Shown here: positions 25,923 through 37,962 of the stretch, piece by piece | Layout: every line of letters starts with the position of its first letter | Numbering within the stretch: position 1 is the stretch's first letter | Source: Litomosoides sigmodontis | Lineage: Eukaryota > Nematoda > Chromadorea > Rhabditida > Onchocercidae | DNA: 64,000 bases | Assembly: GCA_963070105.1 (NCBI GenBank) | Contig: OY718807.1 | Span: 6,963,483 to 7,027,482 of the forward strand | Direction: 5' to 3' | The notes under the pieces: model-generated | The model's input: the letters and a program-made list of their open reading frames with translations, nothing else | What the model was told of the DNA's origin: nothing | Database searches by the model: none | Program-made: the position numbers and the translations under genes

Positions 25923-25926
<4 letters not shown>

Positions 25927-25957
<31 letters not shown>
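25927..25957. repeat. (CT)n microsatellite
   Basis: Uninterrupted CT dinucleotide array. Confidence 0.95.
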
Positions 25958-25958
<1 letters not shown>

Positions 25959-28623
25959 ATTGTCATAAGAAAAAAAGGGTTACGCTTTGCGGAATAGGAA
26001 ATTTATTAGTCTCGCTTTTGTGCTGTGACAGGTCAATTCGTCTACATAACCAACCAGTTGCAAATTGCATTTTATGCCTTTCACGGAAAGCTCAAAGTTA
26101 AGAAGAAAAAATTATTTCATTTTTTACCGATCGAACAGTTAATAATCTTGTAATTTCAAGCAAACATAAAATTGGCTTCAATTAAGTAATTATAAAAGAA
26201 TGGCGAAAATTACATATATTAATTATTTCATCACAATTAATGAATGATATGATAAGATGGTTGGATTAAAAAAAGTAAAACAACGAATTGAAAATTAAAA
26301 TAAATTGAAGGCGATGGTCAAATGTCTGATCTAATTTAGGAACTTTTTTTTTCCATTTTTCACTGATATAGTGACGGCAGTGAGAAATTTGATTGAAATC
26401 AAATAAGATGACGAATTATTTGAATAAATTTAATAAAATTGTCTATCATTTTTGCTTGTTGTTCAGCAAACCGATCGATGCGACAGAATGATTGTATTCG
26501 GACGATAGCCATAATTTTTAATTTAACTATTTTGGAGAATATTTCGAAATTAGAGCTTCCTCTTTGTGGAAGAGTCTAAATTGCATGACACTTCGAACGG
26601 ACAAAAGGGTGAAAATTTGAAACAATGAAAAATTGTCCATTTGATTTTTTGCATTATTATGAAATTTCATTTAAGCTCATCGTTGAGGGGTCATTTTACT
26701 TTCGCTCTGATAATTGAAATTACAACTTATTAAAATGTTCTCAAACATAACGCTTTCCGAAGAATCATTGATTAACTTGCCAATTCGAAACAAAATATCA
26801 GTATCAGTTGTCATCTTCATTTATTTTAAATTGAATTCTTTCTATTAATCATTACAAATTAACATTACTTCCTCATTTATCACATTTCCGCTTCATTTAT
26901 ATAATTTTTAAATCCGAAAAATTTCGTTGATCCATCTCTGACAGTGACATTTCAATTTTAAAATCGAATTACCAGCTACATTACACGTTATATCAAAAGC
27001 GAATTAATATTTAAAGTGGATTGAAATGGGAGTGGAAACTTGGCCAATCATGGACAGTGGCCAATTGAATGCATTACAACAACGAAAAGGTCAACCTGTC
27101 ATATGTAGCAGCTGCATTTCCGGTTGAGCGGAAGCTCTTCAATACAGTCCCTTCTAAACTCGATCCGTTTTTATACCATACATACTGCTATTTTCCGCTA
27201 ACTTATCCAATTTCACTAACTGAAATATAATTTTCCCTATATGATAAACTAAGATAAATTTTAATTATATTAATTATTCGATTACCAATTAAGAGTGATC
27301 ACTCCATTTTACTAGCAAATATTATATTTCTTTCAGTCGCAAAATTTTCCACTTCTGTTTATGGTAAAACAAAAAAAAAATAATTTATACCATTGTATAA
27401 AAATTTTTTTAGGGGTGAGAAAGAGAGAGGATTATGCGGCAATTTTATAATTTAGATATTAACTCTCTTTTTTTAGCAATTAGTAAACATTTGTTACACT
27501 TAATTTTAATCTATGATTAAATTTCCGGGTAATTCATTTCAAAAATAACTTTTTTTTCTCCAATATTTTTTCAGCAGTGCAAAGGGCATTTGAATTGACA
27601 GCTGATAGTGATCGTCCATGTTCAGATTTTTCGTAGACTGATTAATGAGCATTAAAATACGCATGCAAAATTTGCAGTTTATTGAAATTTGTTTTCGTCG
27701 TTAAAAAAAGAGTGTGTAAGGGTTCATAAAACAGGTAACTAACTAATGCTACAGTGAGCTGAAGCTCATAAATTTATTTCTCATAGAAAGAGTCAATTTC
27801 ATTAAAAAAAAAAATCAATTAACTGTTTCACTTTTCAAGCCGTAACTATCACGATCGAAGGAGCTCACATGTGGGAAGATTACTTTTGATAAATTACCTA
27901 AAGGTGTACTTTTAAAGATAACAGTAACTGTTAAAAATTTATCACTTCCACATCGTCTCATGAAAACTAAGTAATTGCTGAAAAATGAAAGGAAATGTAT
28001 CAGACCTAATCTTTCATTTGGCTCCCAAAAATGTACCGACAAGGAGGAGGAGTGGAAAGATGGAAGAAGCAAATTGCTGTAATTAATGTGTTATTTCAGT
28101 GATATCTAAAATTGGGATAATTAATTAAATGCTAATTATGGCACTGATGAAACGAACGAAGTTTGAGATTTAAGAATACGTTTGAAAATTCTTGCATCAT
28201 TTTCAATTTTTCTTCATTATCATTGCCTCTTCCTTTTTCTCTTTTTTTTTGTTAAAAAAATTATTTTTATCATTTCAAACTCACTTCATCATTTTAATGT
28301 TTGATTCCGCTCAATGCTATTTTCATTTTCAATTTACTCTCGTTTTGTGTTAAATCACTTGTATGACTAAATCACTCTTTTTTTTTTTCATCCGTAGTGG
28401 TAACCCAGCAAATCCGATTTTGAAATTAATTTTTTTTCAATTTATATGTTTCATCTCATACTGCAATTCTATTTGTGCTTTTTGATTATGCAAATTATGT
28501 TAAATTAAATTTTAAAATTTCTAACATTATTAATCGAATGCGTAATTAACTAGATGAAATGTAAAGCGTTTCATTCGTTCACTTCCAATGAATTTAGGTT
28601 GAACATAAAAAATCTCTCAAAGG

Positions 28624-31600
28624 ATGCTATATCATTTCATTGCTATACTCATTTATTATATTTGCATTGCTGCATGTAAGTTAATTTATAAACTAATTCA
28701 ATGCTAATTGATTAATTATTGGTTAAGAATAAGCCTACAACTGAGGCGGACAATTTTATTAATTTTTTAAAAACTGTAAATTTGCTGAAGTTATAATAAA
28801 AGTTAAGGAAGTTTTTAGCACAAACCATCTATGGAATTTACCATTTTAACGAGGAGCAAAGACGGCAAGTGGTCACAATTCATAATAAATTACGAGCTCA
28901 GGAGCCTGCGTCCAATATGCAGGAGTTGGTGTGGGACCAACAACTTGGCAATCTTGCATACGATCACGCTAAACGATGTGACGCTTGGCATCGTAGTGGT
29001 CAGTTAGTATTCTCAAAAAAAAAAAATTCAAATTTCACCATTAACACTTCAAGGTGCTTTTGGCATTAGAAGAAAAGAAATGCTCTGTCACTATCACTAC
29101 GATCATATTAAAAATAATTTATGCTCAAAAATTTTGTTATCAGTAAGTTTAAATGATTGAGTTTTAATTTTAATTTTAGCATATGAACGACAAGGTCATG
29201 GCTATTTCCATATTGGTGAAAGTATTTGGTGGAGCAATGAAGCATATCTACGATCCAATTTACAATCTGCAATGTTAGATTTCTTCAACGAAAGACCGTA
29301 CTACGATTACACCACAAATAAATGCATGCTAGGTGCGCAATGTGCACACTACACGCAGGTCCCAATTAATAATTTAACATTAATTATGCAGATACTTAAT
29401 TTCCGAAGGGCTGGAGTAGTTGAAAATTCTTGATTCACTCAATTATTCTATAAACTACTAACTTATGCATTGAATTTCAATGTGTTCCTATTAAAATACT
29501 GTCTTGAAATTCGCTGCACAAAAAAAAAGAACGAAAAAATTTTACTTCAAATAATACTTCGATCGCTTCAGTAAATCTTCTTTAACCCATCTCAAATTTA
29601 TTACTGTATATTAAAATTTTCTGCCTCCTCCCCTCCTCCTCTTAAGTGCTCAAATTGAAAACGAAGAGAAAAAAATTTCATTGAATATACTTTTTATCAC
29701 GTAGGTTAAAGCACTATTTATTAGTTTCAGTGTCTCCCATGACCTTTGGAAAACATGAAGGAATTTTTTTTGTTCCTTTTTTTTTGAAGAAATTATTGTG
29801 TGTCTTTTTACACAAAAAAAGTTTCACTTCTCTTTAGGCGTTTTCCTTGTAGACTTTAAGCTTTTCAAAACGACAACTGCGCTTTTTCCAAATAATCCAT
29901 TATTCTCTGCTGCAGAAATTTAGTATTAGCGCCTACGTCGCTCACTTAAATAAGCTATTCATCACTTGAAGTTATCCTTTCAACTTGATTTTGTCTTATT
30001 CAATTAAAATTAACATGAATACATTCTAATCAATTTGGTTTAGTTGAATTTATTCCATGCACTTAACTTTATATTTGCTGATGAAATTTTAATTATGTAA
30101 GGTAAAAGAAAATCATATTTGATCGGAAAAGTTCAATTCTAATGAAATTTGTAAGATTTATTTGAATATTTTACTAATATTTAAATGATGAAGTGATTTG
30201 CAGTATGTTTGGGGTGAAACGTGCGCAATTGGTTGCGCAGCTGTCCACTGTAGTGGAATTAAGAATGGAAACGGTGTAAACAAAGGACATATTATTATTT
30301 GCAATTATGGTGAAAGGTACATTTCATCAATTGTCGTTTTTTTTGCTTCGCGTAAATAATAAAATTACTATTAAAGTTGCATGTGATATCAACAACTAAT
30401 ACCTTAATTCATAATTTTTTCTATCGAATTAGCAACTAAATTTATTTTCACTTTTTTTTTTTAATTGGCAAGCAAAAAATTCAGTTAAGTAGACAAGTAC
30501 AATAAAGTTTTTGTTTTTTAAAAAAGTGCTATAAAATTTAATAATTATTGATGACTTTGGGACTAATTTTTTTCTCTCATCCATCTCTCATTGTTTGAAA
30601 TCGTAGGTTTTCTTTCTTTTTTTTTTTTAAAATACTTTTGCTTGTAATTTACATATTTGAAGTGGTAATCAATATGGCAAACGACCGTATCTGCTCGGTC
30701 CGCGATGTTCCAATTGTCGATGCGGCGGAAAATGCACATCAGAAGGCCTTTGTCGTAAGCCTTCCTCTACAATTATTTTAAAAATTCACAGTTACACCTT
30801 CTAATTTGTGATAAGTACGCTTCACTTCATTCATTTGTGTTTGCTTCACACTTTCATCTCCCTTCACTAAGTACCACTTTATCTCAGAGAAAATAATAAT
30901 TAAAATTTCAAACTTGGCCAAGTGTTGCAGCACCATGTTGCACTGGCATACGTTACTTGCAACATGAACTTTCATACCGCTGTCATCAGCATCATCGAGG
31001 GCGCAAATGTTTCCGCAAGTTATGGCGAGACAAGGGCAGTGCGCAGCAAAAGCAAAAAACTATCAACAAAAAGGAAATAGCAAGTTGTATAGCTATGGTA
31101 TCTCTTTTTTTGTTAATTTTAATATTTATCACAAAATTGAATTAAATTTGAAGTTTTAAAAATTGAAGATTAACACTTGTGGAAAAGATTTCATTTCATT
31201 ACTGTTAGTATCAGATATTCACATGGCGCTGTCGAAAGTGCTGTAAGTGCGATGCTTAGAATTGAATAGCTCGAATGAATTTCATTTGGATGGCCCATTT
31301 TCCTTGAAAAGTGAAATTTTAGAGTGTCAAGACTTGGAGCCATACTGTGACTATTGGGCTGAAAATGTTGGGTGCTACAGCAAACATCGAAATTTCATGA
31401 TGAAACATTGCCCTGCGACCTGTAATGTCTGTCATCTGCTCATTCCCATCGCTAACCAAAGGTGTCATTATCATTTAAATTTTGCAAATTTTCTTAAACA
31501 AATATTATCAAATTTTCTGTTTTTAAGTTTAAGAAGATGACTGAATGGACGGTATCAAAAATATTATTTCCCCTAATTGCTATCAAAATAAAAAATTTGG

Positions 31601-31674
31601 GGTGAAAAAATGAGCGAATGAAAGTTTGCATTTAATTAATTGATATTTATTTCAGTTCACAGTTGCACGGATAA
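28624..31674 (+). CDS. Secreted CAP/SCP-domain protein with C-terminal ShK domain
   Basis: Eight exons join in phase to 312 residues: 28624-28675, 28819-28998, 29180-29358, 30204-30316, 30663-30754, 30931-31097, 31325-31461 and 31656-31674. Exon 1 encodes a signal peptide (MLYHFIAILIYYICIAA). The CAP domain shows HNKLRAQEP, WHRSG, GESIWW, CAHYTQ/YVWGETCAIGCA and the signature GHIIICNYGE. The His and Glu residues of the family's central cavity are all present. A Cys-rich segment follows (CSNCRCGGKC...CC), then a basic stretch. Last comes a complete six-Cys ShK domain beginning CQDLEPYCDYWAENVGC and ending KHCPATCNVC. Such proteins are extracellular and abundant in nematodes; function varies. 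Exon 6 can also be read through its donor into a hydrophobic tail (VSLFLLILIFITK) with a stop at 31145, a possible membrane form. The acceptor of exon 5 (TTGAAG) is weak, and the junction before the ShK exon has alternatives. Confidence 0.88.
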
Positions 31675-31707
31675 TAATTGGAATTTGCAATTAATGAAAA
31701 CGATGTG

Positions 31708-33434
31708 ATGCATGCTGCGGTTCTTGAGAAGTACGTGTACGTGGCAGATATACGTGAACGGCTCATTCTGCAGTTCATCCGATTCTTCATAAATTGCACA
31801 TAAGGAAGCAACAATTTAAATTATATATTAATTAAAATTTGAAAAGATTTTTAACTGAGTTGATATGTGCTTAATCAATTTATTGCACTTTAAAAAGTGT
31901 CGGAAGAATTTGAAAGTGTCAAATTTGATGAAATTAGCTAAAGTTTATTTTTTGCCATAATTTACACATATCCTTGCCACTCGGATTTCTTCCTTTTGAC
32001 ACTAAAATTTTGATGATTTATTTTTTGAGGGATAAAATTCTCTACTGCTAGCAACTTTTCGCCTCATTACACCTTACCTTTATCGTTCGAAAATTTTACG
32101 AGGAACAATTTACTTTTTGAAGGATAATGAGAACAATGAGGAAAACTTCAAATTTTAATGAAATTAAAATTTGAAAATTAAAACGCTTCTAATAGAAAAG
32201 GAAGGAATATTTTTAGAGTTACTCCTGCTTGAGCTTATAGAAGTAGCTGTTGTGAGCTTCATCATGTACGTTGCTGGATTACTCTCCTTTCTCATTTAAT
32301 TCAATGTGTGTTGAACTATTTTAACTATACTTTTATACACATTATGGTCATCTTTGGCCACTCTAACTCATTAGCTCACTAGCTCATTAGCTGATTAACC
32401 GTAAAACGAGTTAGCAATTGGTAATGCCCTGTCACTATTAATTACAAAATGCAATTCACTCAGCTTTTCCATTATGCAAATTTATATCATTCACTTATGC
32501 ACACACCATCGTCCAACTTTTATTTTCGTTCATTCAGCCCTCTCGATAAAATATAATATAAATGTAAATTTTTTACAATATAAATAATACGTTTTGTTGT
32601 TTGCTAGCTTTTTTTTCTGTCCCATTTAATTTCACGTGGTAATTTGTAAGTTTTTCTTGCGCTACACATTGCTTTAGTTTAGTTCGTAAATAAATTAAGT
32701 AAGAATTAATTAATTTTAGACTTGAATTGAGTGAAGGAGGTCTAACAGCTTCTCAAATGTGAAACTCACATCTCATTTTTTTAAAGACATTGGACACTGC
32801 TATTCCTTTTGGTGCAAATGACTTTTTTTTGTAATTCACAATTTTTAAATGCATTTTCTTGTCTAACGTGTTTTGTGAGGACGATAATTTTATATGTGAA
32901 ATTAATATCTGTTAAAATAGCGAGTTTTGAAAATTATTTCGATTCAAAAATGTAAATTTACAATTGTGACTCACGTTGATTTATTGCATCGATTTATCCA
33001 TTGAAAATTAGTTATTTTTTATTGAAAAATTTAGAACCGATAAATTACTTGAGAATGGAATTACTAACTAAACGAACATTCCTTAGAAAAGCATTCATCT
33101 TAATCAATCTTACTTCCTTGATTCCAATTTAGATACTGTAATTTAAACTAAACTATGATTGAATAAAGCATTATTTCAGTGGGAAATTATTACTTGTAAA
33201 ATGGATTTTGGATTTTCGCTACAAAATGTTTCCGAAATGGCTTGAGTCATTGTTGCAAAAGCTGTCTGACGTCATTTTCAAAATATCCCGGTCCCAGCTG
33301 TTATGAGTGCATTAATTTTCCTGCATTAGCTTTGTTATTTTCAAAAAAATCATCGATCCTCAACTCTACGAATATTACAGTAAATAATTTCTTCCTTATT
33401 TCTCGGCCAAAACCTCATGCTTCTTCCTCTCTTC

Positions 33435-33476
<42 letters not shown>

Positions 33477-33867
33477 TTGATTCCCTGTTCAGAATCCACT
33501 CTACGATATGAAGACACGTTGCAGTTGTTGAAAGATGAGTTAGAAGAGAATTACGAGGAATATCACTGGAATAATCCACAATTCTGCAAAGCTTACCTTG
33601 CGGTTATCTCATGCTTTTTAAACAATTAATTAGAGAAATTTGCTAGTAATTGCTCGAAAAAGTGAAAAATAAAAAGTTTTTTCTGAAATAATTTTCAAAT
33701 TTGTTGCACACTTTCATTAAATATGAATTAATGGAAGAGGGAAATTGCAGTTGTATGCAGCGTATCGTGAATTACGAATGATGGCAAAACGGAACTTTCA
33801 AGGAGAAATTGATCCAAACGATAGACGATGGATTCAGTTTGATCATATCAAAACGTTGCAGAGATGA
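31708..33867 (+). CDS. Small helical protein of unknown function (5' end tentative)
   Basis: The last four exons are phase-consistent: 32720-32758, 33180-33270, 33525-33602 and 33751-33867. They encode LELSEGGLTASQ, IGKLLLVKWILDFRYKMFPK, LLKDELEENYEEYHWNNPQF and a final exon LYAAYRELRMMAKRNF...FDHIKTLQR-stop. A first exon at 31708-31730 (MHAAVLE, donor AA|GTACGT) fits in phase and would give about 115 residues, but this is speculative. The protein looks alpha-helical and charged, without signal peptide or membrane segment. I do not recognise the family. The gene starts within about 35 bp of the CAP gene's stop in the same orientation, which could mean an operon-like pair. A GA microsatellite lies in the intron before exon 33525, and an alternative junction there is possible. 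Confidence 0.5.
33437..33472. repeat. (GA)n microsatellite
   Basis: Uninterrupted GA dinucleotide array inside an intron of the small unidentified gene. Confidence 0.95.
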
Positions 33868-34647
33868 GAATAATTGATAATAAGTGTGCACTGAGGACAA
33901 TTTCGAATTAAAATTTACTTTTTTCTTTCTGTATGAACTAATAGATGATGTGTTAAGTAATGGCTATCAATGTTTGAAGTAATAATTTGCAACATAGAAT
34001 TGCACGTCGCATGCATTCATGCTATACCACACATTGCATTGATGTAATGCATGTTAGTGCTGTACTGCAAATGATCTGCAAGATAAAAGGAAAATAAAAT
34101 TAATTTAAAAAAAAAATTGAAATTAAATGTGAGTAGAGATGTTAGTGAAATCTAGCAGATTTAATCGAGATTAGTTTGGAATGAAACAGATTATTTGAAA
34201 CGCTATTAATAGTTGCAAATTTACCGCTATTTTTGATTTAATTGTAAAACTTTAATACAACACAAATCTTCGTATATCCAATAAAAATGTTTCAAAATTT
34301 AGACAAAAAAAAAACGGAAAACATTTTTTAATTCACAACAGCAACAGCAAAGCGATACTTTTCTCTTATGAAATACACATTGCATGCTAAAAGTTTCATT
34401 AATTATTGAATTGAAATGACAACCCATTGCAATCTTCAAATTATGTCTAAAGCATGTGAATCATTTGAGAGTTAAATTATTGGAAAGAAACGGTAATTAA
34501 ATTATGCTAAGTTAAAATTAACGATAACAATAACTGTAAAAGAGTTGGTGGACAGGAACGTGCTAAACAAATGAAAATTTTTGATAAATTCCATGAAGAC
34601 AAATGCTGAAAAGTATTTCAGCAGTTGGCTTCAACATAGCACCAACG

Positions 34648-37600
34648 CTAGTATTTTCCGGAATTGGCCGTTGGACGAAACAGTATCTTACGACCGTAAA
34701 GCGGTTGTGTTGGACGCCAATTATGTCCAGGCTTTCCGATGAGAAGTGCGTCTGTTGAAGTGCTCGCATCTGCAAAGTAATACGCCTTCACTGCTAACAT
34801 TTAGATAAATGCAACAATTGAAATTTAAGAAAAAAAAAATCTATTCTTTGAAAGTATGTCTCTCTCTACTTTCCTTTGCAACACTTTCTAAAGTTATTTT
34901 ATCAGCGCTGATAATCACAATCACTTCACTAATTCAGCTACTTCACTACTGCTATTATAGTTTCATCTTCATTATTCATTTTAAATTCTCTTCGGTCTTA
35001 AAAAATATGAGATGGAATTGTGTGAAGCCTAACAGATAATGCAAATGTATAATTTATAATTTGAATGAAAAGAATTTAAAGGATTATAGAGAAAGGATCA
35101 AAGATTTTAAAAGAAAAGCATAATTTAAAGGAACAGTGAAATAAAATTATTGATAATAAGCTATCAAAGTGCTAAATTTCGGCTATTTTCTGAAAATTTT
35201 GTGCAACGTTTGAAATATTGTAATCGATTTCTCATACAGCAATATTTTGACAGTAATTTCATTTCATTTCAAAAACTGTTAGGACCATTTAAGGATACCA
35301 TCAAAATAGGAAAGGAGGTCGTCAATTTCCTCAATCATTTCTTTAGCATGGCATTTGCAATTATTTGATTTTGAATAATTCACAAAGAAATGAAAAAGAG
35401 GACATTGGCTTATTTCGAAATTTCAGTAAGCCAAATCATTCGATGGAAAAGCGAATTCAAATGAAATTATGCTTTGAAGTGTTTTGTTTTGCTGATTTTC
35501 ATTTGCAAACCTAAACCTATTTTGATTAAAGCAAAAGTGACATTTTTAGAATTCTAAAATTTTTTTTTTTAGCATTAAATGCCATCCGTCAAATGCAATT
35601 CATTAAATGACATATTGCTAGCAGAAGCTTATGTGTTTTCAAATTTCACTTAATTCATCTAAAATATAAACAAATTTTTGTCAGCCACAGCTCTTTTCGA
35701 TTTTCAATGATTTACGTCGTAATGTTGAAGTGCTAACTGTCAACACGAGAATTTCCAGCGACTTTTCTTCTCGAAACTAATTTAGTCAAATGGTAGTGAC
35801 ATCTGTGATGGAACAAAAAAGAAAGATTTACATCTAACGCTTGCCGTAACTTAACTGATATTTGAGTTCACTCATTTGCCAGCCAAAGTAGAAATGCTAG
35901 AAAGTTGAGAACGACTTCATTTCAGCTTATTTCAACATCCTTCCAAATTAACATAATCATAGCTTATCAATTCAATCATACCTGTGATAGAGTAGCTGTG
36001 ATAGGATCCGCCATCACTGTCCATACAACAACCTCGTCACAGCCAGGTGTTGTTAATGATCCTTCGTACTTATAGAAATTTTCCTTACGTTCTGGAAGCA
36101 ATAAATTCGTGCTAAAGTTTGGTACCACAAGCTCCGTCTCTGCAATTACGATCATTTTCGAAAATTCCTTATCATTAATTTTTAGCAATGTTCGTTCAAA
36201 ATTTTTAACAACAACAACAAAAAAAAACAATTACTAATTGATTATGGAACAGTTAAAATTAAAATCAATAATAAAATGGCACATAAATGAAATATTAACG
36301 ATTTTTTGAAATTTGAATGATGTGAAAACTCACTTGGCATTTTGATATTTTGTATGTACGGTTTAAGGTGGTGCAATGATCCAGCACGATCACTAAGTTT
36401 TATAAATACAGCTACAACAGCAATAGTATTTACGTCATCTGGCGATCGATCTCTTTTCACGTGTACTAAGTGCAACTGAAACGACAATAAACGTATGCCT
36501 ACCGTTCCACCAACTGATACCAGTTGTTAAAAATTTGATTTGATGATATCACAATAGTTTAGCGCACATAATGTAGGCGAAGTGTTATTAAGTTAAAGTT
36601 TCGCCTAAATTGATATTTTTTTTCTTGTAAAAATTTAATCAAATAATATTAATGAAAAATTTGATTCACTAACTTTCTTCAAAATTCCCAAATAGTAATA
36701 GTAGAAAGAAATAAAATAATGAATAACATTTTTGAGTTATCATCATCTGAGAAGAGCAGTGATTACGATAAGTTGCAGATGAGTGTTGTAGATCGTAGTG
36801 ACTTACTTCGGCAGGAAAATGCAACGATGCAATGGTATGCTCACTACCAGTATAATTTTCCTGTGACCAGTGAAAATGAAACTGTAACAATTGATAGGTA
36901 CCATTGAGGCCACCGCCCGAAATGTACGGTCGCTGCTCGCCCCATCTTTCAAAACCAGAACCAACCACTGTGATAAATACATTTACAAAGTATCAAATAG
37001 ATTTAACCAGCAATATAGAGGTTAGAATTTTGAATAATAACTTGAAATATACCAAAATGTAAATGATCCGCTCAAATACCGTAGCATCATTTACATACAG
37101 TAATTGAAGTTCTCTAAGGTTCCGTAAGAGAAAAAAAGAAGGAAGAAATCAGTTTCAGTCTTTCCTTTTTTTGTGCTAAAAATTTTTGTAATTGTAATTG
37201 CTAAAGATTTTATAATTCTAATTATACCTTCAGTGTTAACTACTTCATTTAATTTAAATTCTAAAGTTTGCATATATAAGTATGTATATTTAGATGAATT
37301 CTTATTTGCATGCTCCTTCCACTCACACACCTATCAGTATCATCGTACGTTAGCTTTCAATGCACTTCAGAAAACAGACATTTTCAACAATTTAAAATTT
37401 TAGCAAAAAAAAAAAGAACTGGCAACTTACCAGTATGTCCATTATTTTCCAAATGGATATGACCACTAATCTCATAGTTATGGAATTGCAAAGCATCTAA
37501 GGTTGCAATTTCAATTTCATATGCACTAATATCTACGGGTGATTGACGTTGTCCAATTTGGCATACTCCTTGCCACGTGTTAGGCCCATTTTCCGTTTCG

Positions 37601-37962
37601 TAACCAAATTTATGTGCAGCTAGAAGAATATGCAAATTTAGAATATTACTTTATCAAATTAAAATTTTTGTATTTTAAACTATTAAACGGCATATATTAC
37701 ATAATAATTGTATGATAGGAACATTGGTAATTTCCCAACACAATAGCATATTTCTATGTTATTGAAATGAAGTAAAAATTAATTAAAGTTTTAACCGCAA
37801 ATTTAACAAAATAGAAAAAAATGACTAATTAAGCAATTAAAATTTTTAAAATTAATTTAAGAGAAAATCATAAATTTCTTCAGCATTTTGAAAAGGTCAG
37901 CATATACCGATGTGAAGTATTATCGTCGCTACGATTGCTAAAAACAGCATTTGTCGATACAT
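34648..37962 (-). CDS. Secreted alpha-carbonic anhydrase, apparent frameshift in last exon
   Basis: Catalyses reversible hydration of CO2 outside the cell or in the secretory route. Exons on the minus strand: 37908-37962 (signal peptide MYRQMLFLAIVATIILHIG), 37431-37619 (TWQGVCQIGQRQSPVDIS and ENNGHTG), 36807-36967 (LLQFHFHWSQENYTGSEH), 36334-36475 (LHLVHVKRDRSPDDV), 35982-36139 (YKYEGSLTTPGCDEVVVWTV) and a last exon starting at 34769. The zinc ligands are the two His of FHFHW and the first His of LHLVH, which falls just after an exon junction. The proton-shuttle His (NNGH) and TTPGC are also present, so the core looks catalytic. The last exon begins in phase (MRALQQTHFSSE), but the family C-terminus (NWRPTQPLYGRKILF, stop at 34648-34650) is one base out of frame after the A-run at 34733-34735. 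Without a correction the frame runs to 34563 with unrelated residues. Sequencing error or a real mutation are both possible. Confidence 0.88.

Larger units (their letters stand above)
23848..28623. other. Gene-free interval before the CAP gene
   Basis: No exons supported. It holds TACGTAC-rich DNA at 24056-24130, an ATC tract at 24424-24437, a short AT-trinucleotide region at 25515-25600 and a CT array at 25927-25957. A 97-codon plus-strand ORF at 24674-24967 has no splice, motif or composition support. Confidence 0.5.

Noticed and set aside
36719..36907. 62-codon plus-strand ORF
   Set aside because: Antisense shadow of carbonic anhydrase exon 3.
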